Shown here: in pieces, positions 29,202 to 38,067 of the stretch | Position numbering within the stretch: position 1 is the stretch's first letter | Layout of the letters: each line of letters opens with the position of its first letter | Source of the DNA: Methylobacterium sp. FF17 | GTDB taxonomy: Bacteria > Pseudomonadota > Alphaproteobacteria > Rhizobiales > Beijerinckiaceae | Direction: 5' to 3' | Assembly: GCF_025813715.1 (NCBI RefSeq) | Contig: NZ_CP107532.1 | Span: 1-64,000, forward strand | DNA: 64,000 nucleotides | The notes under the pieces: generated by a model | What the model was told of the DNA's origin: nothing | Databases searched by the model: none | Seen by the model: only the letters and a program-made list of their open reading frames with translations | Program-made: the position numbers and the translations under genes

Positions 29202-30146
29202 ATGTCTTCGGGACACCTGCTGATATCTTCGAAACGCGCCGGACCTGGTGCATCTCGACGGTTCGGGGCGGTCCTCGGCCTGCTGCTGGCCGTGTCCGCC
29301 CCGGCGGCGAAGGCCGAGGAAAAGGCCGAGGACGTGGATACGGAACACCTGTTCGGCTTCAGCGAGGGAGCGGATGCCGGCAAGAAGGGCGAGCAGGAGG
29401 TCGTGGTGGATACGATCTCGCGGCTCGGCAAGCGCGCGGCCGGGCCCGGCGGGTCGCGCTACCGGGTGCTCGACACCAAGCTCGGCTACCAGATCGATCC
29501 CGTCGACGGCCTGAGCATCGAGTTCGGCGCCTTCGGCAACCTGCGCCGGGCCCGCAACGTCCTCGACCTCGACGACAAGTCCTACGGCACCTTCGACGGT
29601 GTCTCGGTGGAGATGAAGTACCAGTTCCTCAAGAGCTCGAAGGAGCAGCCCCTGGGGCTCGCCCTCGAACTGCGCCCGCGCTACGGCCGCGTCCTGCCCA
29701 TCGAGGGCAACGGCGCCGACATCTTCGACATGGAGAGCGTGCTGCAGTTCGACGTCCAGCTGGTGCCGGACACCCTCTGGTACGGCGGCAACATCAGCTT
29801 CGAGCCGGCGGCGGGCCGCCAGCGCGGGCCGGGGCCCGGCTACCGCTCCTCCACCCTCCTCGGGTCGAGCGCCGTCGTGGCGCGGATCGGCGAGCGGACC
29901 TATCTCGGTCCGGAACTGCGTTACCAGCGCGGCTACGGTGGAACGTTCCTGAACCGGTTCGAGGGCCAGGCGCTCACCCTGGGGCCCGCCCTGCACCACC
30001 GCTTCACCGAGAAGACCTGGCTGACGGTCGCCTATGCGGGCCAGATCTGGGGCCGCGACGCCGACCCCTCCCTGGCCGGGCGCGCCCTCGGACTGAACCA
30101 GTTCGAGCGGCACAACATCCGGGTCAAGCTCGGGATGGAATTCTAG
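29202..30146 (+). CDS. predicted outer-membrane beta-barrel protein
   Basis: A 314-residue exported protein. After a signal peptide (FGAVLGLLLAVSAPAAKA, cleavage near residue 38) comes an acidic segment, then alternating hydrophobic strands (YRVLDTKLGYQIDPVDGLSIEFGAFG, VSVEMKYQF, LALELRPRYGRV, DVQLVPDTLWYGGNISFEP) that end in a terminal Phe (IRVKLGMEF), the hallmark of beta-barrel outer-membrane proteins. GAGGGGAC before the ATG at 29202 rules out the TTG at 29196. A porin-like or transport role is likely but unproven. Confidence 0.7.
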   Translation: MSSGHLLISSKRAGPGASRRFGAVLGLLLAVSAPAAKAEEKAEDVDTEHLFGFSEGADAGKKGEQEVVVDTISRLGKRAAGPGGSRYRVLDTKLGYQIDPVDGLSIEFGAFGNLRRARNVLDLDDKSYGTFDGVSVEMKYQFLKSSKEQPLGLALELRPRYGRVLPIEGNGADIFDMESVLQFDVQLVPDTLWYGGNISFEPAAGRQRGPGPGYRSSTLLGSSAVVARIGERTYLGPELRYQRGYGGTFLNRFEGQALTLGPALHHRFTEKTWLTVAYAGQIWGRDADPSLAGRALGLNQFERHNIRVKLGMEF

Positions 30147-30222
30147 GGCCTGGTCCGGCACCGGCCCGGGTCCGTGAGACCGGGGCTCATACCGGCTCCG
30201 AGTGTCAGCCTGCGAAACGATG

Positions 30223-30871
30223 CGCCGGCACCCCCACCTCCGGCTCCTCCCCGCAGGGGGGGAGGAGAGCGGTGCTGGGCCGATGCAGGTTGACGCTCGT
30301 GCGATCGGCTTCTTCTGCCCTGGCGCGGATGTGAAGGCTGGCGCTATGCGGCGTTCGAATCACGACGACCTCCCCTCCCCCTTGCGGGGAGGGTCAGGGT
30401 GGGGGTGCCGGCACGCCGATCCTGAGTTCCCGCGAACCGGATCGCCAGGAGTACCTCGACGTCCGAAGTAAGGCGCCGGCACCCCCACCTCCGGCTCCTC
30501 CCCGCAAGGGGGAGGAGAGCGGTGCCGGGCCGATGCAGGTTGACGCTCGTGCAAGCGGCCTCTTCTGCCCGGGCGCGGATGCGACGGCCGGCGAGATCCG
30601 GTGTTCGAACCGCAACGGCCTCCCCTCCCCCTTGCGGGGAGGGTCAGGGTGGGGGTGCCGGCACGCCGCTCCTGAGGTCCCGCGAGCCGGATCGCCAGGA
30701 GTGCCTCAACGTCCGAAGCGAGGCGCCGGCACCCCCACCTCCGGCTCCTCCCCGCAAGGGGGAGGAGAGCGGTGCTGGACGGACTTGGGTTTGTGCTGGG
30801 GGGATCGGTTTCTCTGCCCCGAACGCGGACATGAAGGCTGGCGAGATCCGGCGTTCGAACCACAACGGCCT
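30223..30871. repeat. tandem array of a 250-bp intergenic repeat (2.6 copies)
   Basis: Copies begin at 30223, 30474 and 30724 (spacing 251 and 250), the third ending near 30871. Each starts GCCGGCACCCCCACC, then a CTCCTCCCC-GCAA-GGGGAGGAG hairpin, about 100 unique bases, a mirror hairpin (CCTCCCC...GGGGAGG) and GGTGGGGGTGCCGGC. The ends are thus inverted repeats of each other. This is a BIME-like double palindrome amplified in tandem; it has no coding potential. It fills the first part of the 1.1-kb gap between 30147 and 31241. Confidence 0.75.
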
Positions 30872-30929
30872 TGTCCTCACGGCAAGGCGACCGCATAGGG
30901 CGTCCGGGAATCGAGAGCCCCGCCACGCT

Positions 30930-31070
30930 GTGTCATCCCGGAGCTGCGCAGCAGAACCCGAGCGCCAGAAACGCAGGTTCGGCGAGATCCTGCTCTGGCG
31001 GCTCTAAAGTGCACGCCGCCGGCGCGCCCCTTCGGGTCCGGGCTCGCCTCCGGCCCCCCCGGAATGACAC
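30930..31070. repeat. 141-bp intergenic element with 12-bp terminal inverted repeats
   Basis: GTGTCATCCCGG at 30930-30941 mirrors CCGGAATGACAC at 31059-31070 with one mismatch. Between the ends are GC-rich hairpins and no reading frame. The ends resemble the TGTCATCCCGG-type repeats scattered in many alphaproteobacterial genomes. It may be a small non-autonomous element or REP-type unit. The rest of the gap, up to 31241, shows nothing further. Confidence 0.5.
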
Positions 31071-31241
31071 CGGTGGCCATCTGCGATCGCCCTGCCCGGA
31101 TGGAGTGGGGGACTCGCGGGTTCCCCGAGAGGTGGAGCCGCGCGAGGCTTCCGGGCGAACGAGGGAGGACGACAACCCGGGTTCGATGGTTCAGCGCCCC
31201 GGGGCCCTGCTTTCCAGGAGGGGGAGAGCGGTCTCGCGCGA

Positions 31242-31640
31242 TCAAGCGGAGGCCGTCTCGTCCTTCGGTGGGGCGAGCAGCTTCTGCGATCCGTCGGGCG
31301 GCAGCATGCGGGGCTTCGGCGGCGCCAGGCCGGGATCTTTCCCGAAGCCCTCGCGGCCCTCGGCCAGGCCGTACTCCAGGAAATGGATCAGGGGATTGAC
31401 GTCGCTCGCCTTCACGTCGGGATTCGCCGTGAGATAGCCGTCCGTGCTGAATCCGGCGCTCGGGTCGCGGCCCTCTTTCCAGCCGATCGTCAGGTAATGT
31501 TCCAGGGGGCCGGCGCCATAACGCGCGACGTCGCGATACCAGTAGAGATAATAGGTCGCGTCGAAGCCGGGCAGCTGCGTCCTCGGCTGCGGAAGCAGAT
31601 GCTTCGACTGGATCTGACGGAGGATGCGGCGCAGCTTCAT
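31242..31640 (-). CDS. protein with two YxxxxDV-GxxPLxHYLxxGxxEGR repeats
   Basis: A 132-residue protein with two copies of a motif often found at the ends of large glycosyltransferases in Rhizobiales. FDATYYLYWYRDVARYGAG-PLEHYLTIGWKEGRDP is followed by FSTDGYLTANPDVKASDVN-PLIHFLEYGLAEGRE. Here it occurs alone, with a basic N-terminus (MKLRRILRQIQSKHLLP) and a Lys/Pro tail. A link to polysaccharide synthesis is inferred from the motif only. The TTG/ATG choice favours 31640; an upstream extension is non-coding in character. Confidence 0.6.
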   Translation of the reverse strand: MKLRRILRQIQSKHLLPQPRTQLPGFDATYYLYWYRDVARYGAGPLEHYLTIGWKEGRDPSAGFSTDGYLTANPDVKASDVNPLIHFLEYGLAEGREGFGKDPGLAPPKPRMLPPDGSQKLLAPPKDETASA

Positions 31641-31775
31641 TCCATCGGGGTAACGTGGGGTCGCGTCGGAAAACAAGGGGCCGCGCGGCCTCACCGAATA
31701 TTAAAGTGGTGCCGGTTCCCGGGCCGGGTCCCGGCGCCGCGATCTCAGGTCCGCAAGGCGCCGATTCGCGTTCCT

Positions 31776-31982
31776 CTAGGTTGCCGGCGTGCCCTGGTCG
31801 GATGGCGCGGGAGCGGCCGCGCCGTCGGCCGGGGGACCCTTCGCCTCCCGCTCGGCCCGCAGCTCCCGCTCGGCCATCAGCCACAGCTCGATGCTGAATC
31901 CCTCCGGACGGTGGTGGCGCTCCCACAGGTCGTAGGCCCGTTCGCGGATCGCCTCGAAGGGGATCCCTTCAGCGTGTGACAT
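31776..31982 (-). CDS. DUF2934 domain protein
   Basis: A 68-residue protein dominated by DUF2934 (FEAIRERAYDLWERHHRPEGFSIELWLMAEREL), a short helical domain common in Rhizobiales with no known role. The start MSHAEGIP at 31982 fits the domain. Its Ala/Pro tail is non-conserved. It is followed by the 132-aa repeat protein gene on the same strand. Confidence 0.78.
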   Translation of the reverse strand: MSHAEGIPFEAIRERAYDLWERHHRPEGFSIELWLMAERELRAEREAKGPPADGAAAPAPSDQGTPAT

Positions 31983-32298
31983 GGACCAAAACCCCTGTGG
32001 AACGATCCGGAGCGTGCCTCCGGCGGCGGCTGACCCGCGCTCTCGCACGCGGCCCGGACGGGCTCCTTCACACAGAGCAAAGGGATCGGCCGGCGCACGC
32101 GGTGCAGCATACGCAAATGTGTACGCCGCGCCTTGCTTTCGACGACAAGCTTCATCAATGCGTCAGGAACTGAACGTATGTGAAACCGTCATTCTCCCAC
32201 GGAGCCTGCATGCCGCGCGGCATCGGTCCGGTTCGCGGCGTCGCGCCGCGTCCGGGCCGGCGCGTCCGACGGCTGCGATCGCTCGCGAGACCGCCCGT

Positions 32299-33552
32299 AT
32301 GCGCGAAGCCGAATCTCCGCTCGTTCCGCCCTCCGGCCTCCGGAAGCGCACGCAGATCGCCATCCTGTCGGCCGTCGGGCTGGCGGTGGCCGCCGGCGCG
32401 GTATGGCTGCCGGGCACCTTCGCGGGGGCGGCGGTGCCGACCAACGCGGCGGGACCCGCCGCCCCGGCCCCCGGCACGCCCTTCATCCTCACGCCGGACC
32501 AGCTCGCGGCGATCACCGTCGTTCCGGTGGAGCAGCGCCTGTTCTTCGAGGAGATCCGCACCGAGGGGAAGATCGGCGTCGACGAGTACCAGGCCACCCC
32601 GGTCTTCTCGCCCTATCCGGGCCGCGTGGTCACGATCTTCGCGCGCTCGGGCGAGCAGGTGAAGAAGGGCGACCGCCTGTTCTCCCTGCAGGCCAACGAG
32701 ATGGTCCAGGCGCAGAACGACTACCTCGCCGCCCTCAACGTCCTCAACAAGACCCGCTCGCAGCTCAACCTGTCCCAGACCGCCGAGAAGCGCCTGCGCG
32801 ACCTCTACGAATCGCGCGTGACCACCCTGCGCGAACTCCAGAACGCCCAGAACGACCTGACCTCGACGACCAACGACGCCCGCACGGCGGAAGTGGGCCT
32901 GGAGGCGGTGCGCAACCGCCTGCGCATCCTGGGGCTCCGCGACGACGAGGTCGCCAACCTCCAGAAGGGCTCGATCAACCCGGAGACGGCGATCAACGCG
33001 CCGCTGAGCGGCACCATCATCCAGCGCAAGATCGGCCCCGGCCAGTATGTCGGCAGCGGCGGCGGCGACCCCTCCTACATCATCGGCGACCTTACCAAGG
33101 TCTGGCTGATCGCGCAGCTGCGCGAGCCGGACGCCGCGCGGGTGGATCTCGGGGACCGCCTCGAGTTCCGCGTCCTCGCCTTCCCCGACAAGGTCTTCGA
33201 GGGGCGCATCAACTACATCGGCGCCTCCGTCGACCCGGCCACCCGGCGCATCACCGTGCGGGCCGACATCGACAATCCCCAGACCCTGCTCAAGCCCGAG
33301 ATGTACGCCAGCGTGCGCATCATCAACGAGCGCGAGAGCCTGTCGCAATCGGTCCCCCGGGCCGCCGTCATCCTCGAGGGCGCCAAGGCGAGCGTCTGGG
33401 TGCTGGGGGCCGACAACGCGGTGGAGAGCCGCCGGGTGAAGACCGGCATCATCGACGGCGGCAACATCGAGATCCTCGACGGGCTGAAGGCCGGCGAGCG
33501 CGTGATCTCGCGGGGCTCCCTCTTCATCGACCGCATGCTGACGCGCAGCTGA
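32299..33552 (+). CDS. RND efflux periplasmic adaptor (membrane-fusion protein)
   Basis: A 417-residue CusB/CzcB-type adaptor that links an RND pump to an outer-membrane channel. An N-terminal anchor (IAILSAVGLAVAAGAVWLPG), a beta-barrel and lipoyl half (GRVVTIFARSGEQVKKGDRLFSLQANEMVQAQNDYL), an alpha-hairpin (NKTRSQLNLSQTAEKRLRDLYESRVTTLRELQNAQNDL), and the second lipoyl half with membrane-proximal domain follow in order. No N-terminal His-rich metal site is seen. The ATG at 32299 is used; the frame is open upstream but has no domain there. The RND pump starts 34 bp downstream. Confidence 0.9.
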   Translation: MREAESPLVPPSGLRKRTQIAILSAVGLAVAAGAVWLPGTFAGAAVPTNAAGPAAPAPGTPFILTPDQLAAITVVPVEQRLFFEEIRTEGKIGVDEYQATPVFSPYPGRVVTIFARSGEQVKKGDRLFSLQANEMVQAQNDYLAALNVLNKTRSQLNLSQTAEKRLRDLYESRVTTLRELQNAQNDLTSTTNDARTAEVGLEAVRNRLRILGLRDDEVANLQKGSINPETAINAPLSGTIIQRKIGPGQYVGSGGGDPSYIIGDLTKVWLIAQLREPDAARVDLGDRLEFRVLAFPDKVFEGRINYIGASVDPATRRITVRADIDNPQTLLKPEMYASVRIINERESLSQSVPRAAVILEGAKASVWVLGADNAVESRRVKTGIIDGGNIEILDGLKAGERVISRGSLFIDRMLTRS

Positions 33553-33586
33553 TCCGTCCGCGCAGAGCCGCCGGGAAAGACCCAAC

Positions 33587-36500
33587 ATGAACGGCCTCGT
33601 CGATCTCGCCCTGCGCCAGCGTGCGCTGGTGGTGCTCGCCTTCGTGCTCCTGCTCACCTGCGGGCTGGTGGCGTTCCGCACCCTCAACATCGAGGCCTAT
33701 CCCGACCCGACGCCGCCGATGATCGACGTGATCACGCAGGCGAACGGGCTCTCGGGCGAGGAGATCGAGCGCTACGTCACCGTGCCCATCGAGGTCATCA
33801 CCTCGGGGCTGCCCAACCTGAAGCAGGTCCGCTCCGTCTCCCTCTACGGCCTCTCGGACGTGAAGCTGCAGTTCGGGTTCGAGTTCAGCTACCGCGAGGC
33901 CGAGCAGCAGGTGCTCAACCGGCTGGCCCAGCTCGACGCCCTGCCCAACGGCGCCAAGCCCACCATCTCGCCCGTGAGCCCCATCGGCGAGATCTTCCGC
34001 TACAAGCTGACGGCGCCGGCCGGCTACAGCGTCCTCGATCTGAAATCCCTCCAGGACTGGGTGCTGCGCCGGCGCTTCCGCGCGGTGCCGGGCGTCATCG
34101 ACGTCATCGGCTGGGGCGGCAAGACCAAGACCTTCGACATCTCCGTCGACCTCGACCGGCTCACCGCTTACGGCCTCACCCTGTCGGGCGTCGTGAAGAC
34201 CCTGAACGACAGCAACCTCAACGTCGGCGGCAACCGGATCAATCTCGGCACCCAGTCCGCCGTGGTGCGCGGCGTCGGCCTGATCCGCTCCACCGACGAC
34301 ATCGGCGAGACGGTGCTGACCCAGTCGGGCGGCGCGCCCGTGCTGGTCCGCGACGTGGCCACCGTGACCATCGGGCACCAGCCCCGCCTCGGCATCGCGG
34401 GCATGAACGACGACGACGACATCGTGCAGGGCATCGTGCTGATGCGGCGCGGCGAGGAGAGCACGCCGACCATCGAGGCGGTCCAGGCGGAGGTGAGCCG
34501 CATCGAGGCCATGGGCCTGCTGCCGCCGGGCGTGAGGATCGAGCGGATCTACGACCGGGCCGACCTCATCGCGGTGACCACGCACACGGTGCTGCACAAC
34601 ATGCTGGTGGGCATCGTGCTGATCCTCGTGGTGCAGTGGCTGTTCCTCGGCAACCTGCGCAGCGCCCTCATCGTGGTGGCGACGATTCCCTTCGCGCTGT
34701 TCTTCGCGGTCATCATCCTCGTGGTGCGGGGGGAATCCGCCAATCTCCTCTCCGTCGGCGCCCTCGATTTCGGGCTGATCGTCGACGGCACCGTCATCAT
34801 GGTCGAGGCGATCTTCCGGCGCCTGTCCGGCCACGGCGCGGCGCCGGGCGAGGTCGCGCGGCCCGGGCTCGCGGGCAAGCTCGCGCGCATCACCGAGGCC
34901 TCGGGCGACGTCAGCCGCTCCATCGTGTTCGCGGCGATCATCATCGTGACGGGCTTCCTGCCGCTCTTCACCCTCACGGGCGTCGAGGGCCACATCTTCG
35001 GGCCGATGGCGCAGACCTACGCCTACGCCCTGCTCGGCGGCCTCATCGCCACCTTCACGGTGACGCCGGTGCTCTCCGCCTACCTGCTGCCGGACCACGT
35101 GAAGGAGGTCGAGACCCTCCTGGTGCGCACCCTCGACCGGCTCTACCGCCCGGCGATCCGGGCCGCCCTCGGCAATCGCCTCCTCACCCTCGGCCTCGCG
35201 GCGATCCTCACGCTGGGCGTCGGCCTGGCGGGGCGCCAGCTCGGGCTCGAGTTCCTGCCCAAGCTCGAGGAGGGCAACCTCTGGCTGCGCGCGACGATGC
35301 CGGCGACGATCTCGCTCGAGGAGGGCAGCCTCTACGTCAACCGCATCCGGCGCATCATCGCGGCGGTGCCGGAGGTGGAGAGCGTGGTCTCGCAGCACGG
35401 CCGCCCCGACGACGGCACCGATGCGGCCGGCTTCTTCAACGGCGAGTTCTTCGCCCCCCTCAAGGCCCCCGAGAAGTGGCGCCCCGGCGTGACCAAGGAG
35501 CGGATGCTCGGCGACCTCCTCGACAAATTGCGCGTCGAGTTCCCCGGCATCGAGTTCAACGTCTCGCAGTACCTGCAGGACAACGTCGCCGAGGCGGTCT
35601 CGGGCATCAAGGGCGAGAACTCCTTCAAGGTGTTCGGCCCGGATCTCGAAACCCTCACCGAGGTCGCCAACCGCGTGGAGTCGACCCTGCGCAAGGTGCC
35701 CGGCGTCACCGACCTCGGCGTGTTCACCTCGCTCGGCCAGCCCACCGTGCAGATCGACGTCGACCGCACCCGCGCCGCGCGCTACGGCCTGACCCCCGGC
35801 GACATCAACGCCACGGTCCGGACCGCCATCGGCGGCGACAGCGCCGGCGACCTCTACGACAGCGGCTCCGACCGCCACTACCCCATCGTCATCCGGCTGG
35901 CCGAGCAGTTCCGCCAGAGCGTCGCCTCGATCCGCAACCTGCGCATCTCGGGCCAAGGGCCCAACGGCACGCTGATGCAGGTGCCCCTCGGCGAGGTCGC
36001 CCAGGTCGCCCTGGTCTCGGGCCCCGCCTACATCTACCGCGAAGGCCAGGAGCGCTACCTGCCGGTGAAGTTCAGCGTGCGCGACCGCGACCTCGGCAGC
36101 GCGATCGTGGAGGCGCGCCAGCGCGTCGATGCCGAGGTCGCGCTGCCGCGCGGCTACCGGCTCGAACTGGTGGGCGAGTTCAACAACATGCAGGGGGCGC
36201 TGGCCCGCCTCTCGGTGACGGTGCCCATCGCCATCGGCCTCATTGCGATCCTGCTGTTCGTGAACTTCGGATCGGTCATCGACACGCTGCTGGCGCTCAG
36301 CGTCATCCCCATGGCGGCGGCGGGCGGCGTGCTGGCCCTGGTGCTCACCGACACGCCCTTCAGCGTCTCCGCCGCGATCGGCTTCATCGCGCTCCTCGGC
36401 ATCGCGGTGATGGACGGGATCATCGTGCTCTCGCACTACAACGGCCTGATCGCCGAGGGCGAGGAGCGCCTGCGCGCGATGATGCGGACCTGCCTCACGC

Positions 36501-36754
36501 AGATGCGCCCGGTGGTGATGACCTGCGTGGTGGCGGGCGTCGGCCTGCTGCCGGCGGCCTTCTCCAACGGCGTCGGCTCCCAGGTCCAGAAGCCCCTGGC
36601 GCTGGTGGTGGTCGGCGGCATGAGCCTGGCGCCGCTCCTCATCCTCCTCATCCTGCCGGTGCTGATCGTGACCCTGTCCCGACGCCGGCCCGGCACGGTC
36701 ACGGAGCCGGACGTCGCCGTCGCGACGCCCCGGCCGGTCCACGTGCCGGTCTGA
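33587..36754 (+). CDS. heavy-metal-efflux RND transporter (CzcA-like)
   Basis: A 1055-residue inner-membrane pump with 12 helices and two large periplasmic loops, of the HME-RND family that expels divalent metals using the proton gradient. The fourth-helix motif VGALDFGLIVDGTVIMVEAIF has D-F-G-x-x-x-D-G as in the Co/Zn/Cd (CzcA/HME1) subgroup rather than the Cu/Ag CusA pattern. It follows its adaptor gene; no outer-membrane CzcC partner or regulator lies next to the pair, so it must borrow one. Metal specificity is inferred. Confidence 0.9.
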   Translation: MNGLVDLALRQRALVVLAFVLLLTCGLVAFRTLNIEAYPDPTPPMIDVITQANGLSGEEIERYVTVPIEVITSGLPNLKQVRSVSLYGLSDVKLQFGFEFSYREAEQQVLNRLAQLDALPNGAKPTISPVSPIGEIFRYKLTAPAGYSVLDLKSLQDWVLRRRFRAVPGVIDVIGWGGKTKTFDISVDLDRLTAYGLTLSGVVKTLNDSNLNVGGNRINLGTQSAVVRGVGLIRSTDDIGETVLTQSGGAPVLVRDVATVTIGHQPRLGIAGMNDDDDIVQGIVLMRRGEESTPTIEAVQAEVSRIEAMGLLPPGVRIERIYDRADLIAVTTHTVLHNMLVGIVLILVVQWLFLGNLRSALIVVATIPFALFFAVIILVVRGESANLLSVGALDFGLIVDGTVIMVEAIFRRLSGHGAAPGEVARPGLAGKLARITEASGDVSRSIVFAAIIIVTGFLPLFTLTGVEGHIFGPMAQTYAYALLGGLIATFTVTPVLSAYLLPDHVKEVETLLVRTLDRLYRPAIRAALGNRLLTLGLAAILTLGVGLAGRQLGLEFLPKLEEGNLWLRATMPATISLEEGSLYVNRIRRIIAAVPEVESVVSQHGRPDDGTDAAGFFNGEFFAPLKAPEKWRPGVTKERMLGDLLDKLRVEFPGIEFNVSQYLQDNVAEAVSGIKGENSFKVFGPDLETLTEVANRVESTLRKVPGVTDLGVFTSLGQPTVQIDVDRTRAARYGLTPGDINATVRTAIGGDSAGDLYDSGSDRHYPIVIRLAEQFRQSVASIRNLRISGQGPNGTLMQVPLGEVAQVALVSGPAYIYREGQERYLPVKFSVRDRDLGSAIVEARQRVDAEVALPRGYRLELVGEFNNMQGALARLSVTVPIAIGLIAILLFVNFGSVIDTLLALSVIPMAAAGGVLALVLTDTPFSVSAAIGFIALLGIAVMDGIIVLSHYNGLIAEGEERLRAMMRTCLTQMRPVVMTCVVAGVGLLPAAFSNGVGSQVQKPLALVVVGGMSLAPLLILLILPVLIVTLSRRRPGTVTEPDVAVATPRPVHVPV

Positions 36755-36759
36755 GGCCT

Positions 36760-37026
36760 GATGCCGGATCGGTTGATCGCTTCGCGGTGCTGCCCGACCG
36801 AACCCGATCGTCGTCGGCCCGTCTCTCCAGGGTAGGGATCGGCTCCGCATCAATCGGAGGACCCGCGGGTCCCCTCTCCCGAAGGAGAGGGAGCGCGGTC
36901 GTGCTCCACGACCGACTCCGGATATGCCTCACGACTCCGTTCGTCCCAAAAAGCTCGTGTCGCGAGACCTTTGGAGGGACCTGCGTCCGTCGTCTCGACC
37001 CTGCGAACCCCTCGACCGGAAGCCGT
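36760..37026. repeat. composite dispersed intergenic repeat, copy 1
   Basis: Shares four blocks, in the same order, with 53145-53378: GATRCCGG...TGATC-CTTCG at the start, ACCGAACCCG, a GGGTCCCCTCTCC hairpin (here CCCTCTCC-CGAA-GGAGAGGG, 36872-36891), and a closing block from GCGTC to GGAAGCCGT (36983-37026). Copy 1 has about 80 extra bases before the last block. It lies between the RND gene and the glycosyltransferase gene, both pointing into it, and could terminate both. Confidence 0.55.
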
Positions 37027-37045
37027 CGGAGCGGCCCGGACGGCC

Positions 37046-38047
37046 TCAGGGGCCGTCCGCATCCCCCTCGAGAAGGGCCTGCCAGAGGATCGCGGCGCGC
37101 TCCCAGGTCAGGGCCTCGCGCTGCAGCAGGGCGCCGGCGCTCAGTTGCGCCCAGAGGTCGTCGTTGACGGCGACCCCGGCGATCGCTTCGGCGAGATCCC
37201 GGTCGGTGGGGGCGATGAGGCCGTTCACCCCGTGCTGCACCCGTTCGGCGAGGGCGCCGATCCCGGCGGTGAGGACCGGCAGGCCCATGGCCTGGGCCTC
37301 GGCGGCGGCGAGGCAGAAGGTCTCGTCCACCGAGCCCGGGCAGACCATGGCGCGGGCGCCCGCGTAGAACGCCGCCAGGGCCTCGGCTCCGACCCGGGGA
37401 TGGAAGACCACCGGGCCGGTCCCGTCGGGCGAAACCGGATGGTCCGAGCCGAAGACGTGGAGGCGCGCGCCGGAGGCGATCACCGCGGGCGCGGTCCGCC
37501 AGAGGGCGAGCACCCGTTCGAGGCCGCGCTGGGGCTGGGAGGCGTAGACGAAGTCCCGGCCCCGCCCCCGGCTCGGCTCGGGCTCGCGGAAGGCGGGCGC
37601 CACCCCGTGCGGGATCACCCGGCGGCGGCGATAGACGAAGACCCGCGAGAGCGTCGCGGCGGCCAGCGTTCCGACGAAGACCGCCTCCGGGCGCATCCGC
37701 AGGAGCGGCAGGAAGTAGCCCTTGCGCAGGGCCTTCTCGAGGTTGATCGGGTTGTGCACCCAGACGATGCGCCGTGCCCCGGGAAAGCCGAGGAGCGGCC
37801 GGGAGTCGTTGCTGGAGATCACCGCGTCGGCCCCGTGCCGGGCGGCCTCGGCGAGGGGAATGTTGAGGATTCCGTCCCGCTCCACCGTGCCGGTGCGGCG
37901 GGTCGCCAGCACCACCGCGCAGCCGCGCCGGGCGAGCGCCCGCGCCAGGGCGATGTTGGTGCTCTCGATGCCGCCGAGCCCGATGGCGGCGGGCGTGTCG
38001 ATGCCGAAGGCCACGCGCGTGGCGCAGATGAACGTGATCCGGCGCAT
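37046..38047 (-). CDS. glycosyltransferase family 4-like protein
   Basis: A 333-residue retaining glycosyltransferase of the GT-B fold. GLGGIESTNIALARALARRGCAVVLATRR is the N-terminal nucleotide-fold start; VWVHNP, RRVIPHGVAPAF and the C-terminal YAGARAMVCPGSVDETFCLAAAEAQAMGLPVLT with E-x7-E geometry are typical of GT4. The donor and acceptor sugar are unknown. It lies 20 bp downstream of the GT32-like gene, so the two probably act in the same surface polysaccharide. Confidence 0.85.
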   Translation of the reverse strand: MRRITFICATRVAFGIDTPAAIGLGGIESTNIALARALARRGCAVVLATRRTGTVERDGILNIPLAEAARHGADAVISSNDSRPLLGFPGARRIVWVHNPINLEKALRKGYFLPLLRMRPEAVFVGTLAAATLSRVFVYRRRRVIPHGVAPAFREPEPSRGRGRDFVYASQPQRGLERVLALWRTAPAVIASGARLHVFGSDHPVSPDGTGPVVFHPRVGAEALAAFYAGARAMVCPGSVDETFCLAAAEAQAMGLPVLTAGIGALAERVQHGVNGLIAPTDRDLAEAIAGVAVNDDLWAQLSAGALLQREALTWERAAILWQALLEGDADGP

Positions 38048-38067
38048 CCGCCCTCCCCTTCGATCCG

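Noticed and set aside
28629..30146. Search for a PpsR-like or other known operator near the outer-membrane gene
   Set aside because: No TGT-N12-ACA or Fur-like motif is present; only GC-rich palindromes were found.
30223..30871. Direct repeats that could be taken for a CRISPR array
   Set aside because: Period is 250 bases with near-identical content throughout; no short repeat/unique spacer pattern and no cas genes.
33524..36853. An 1109-residue open frame on the minus strand, opposite the RND pump gene
   Set aside because: Composition is Asp/His/Arg/Gly-rich with no domain; it is the mirror of a GC3-rich real gene, as with several other long open frames here (for example 21674-24079 plus, 15362-17326 plus).
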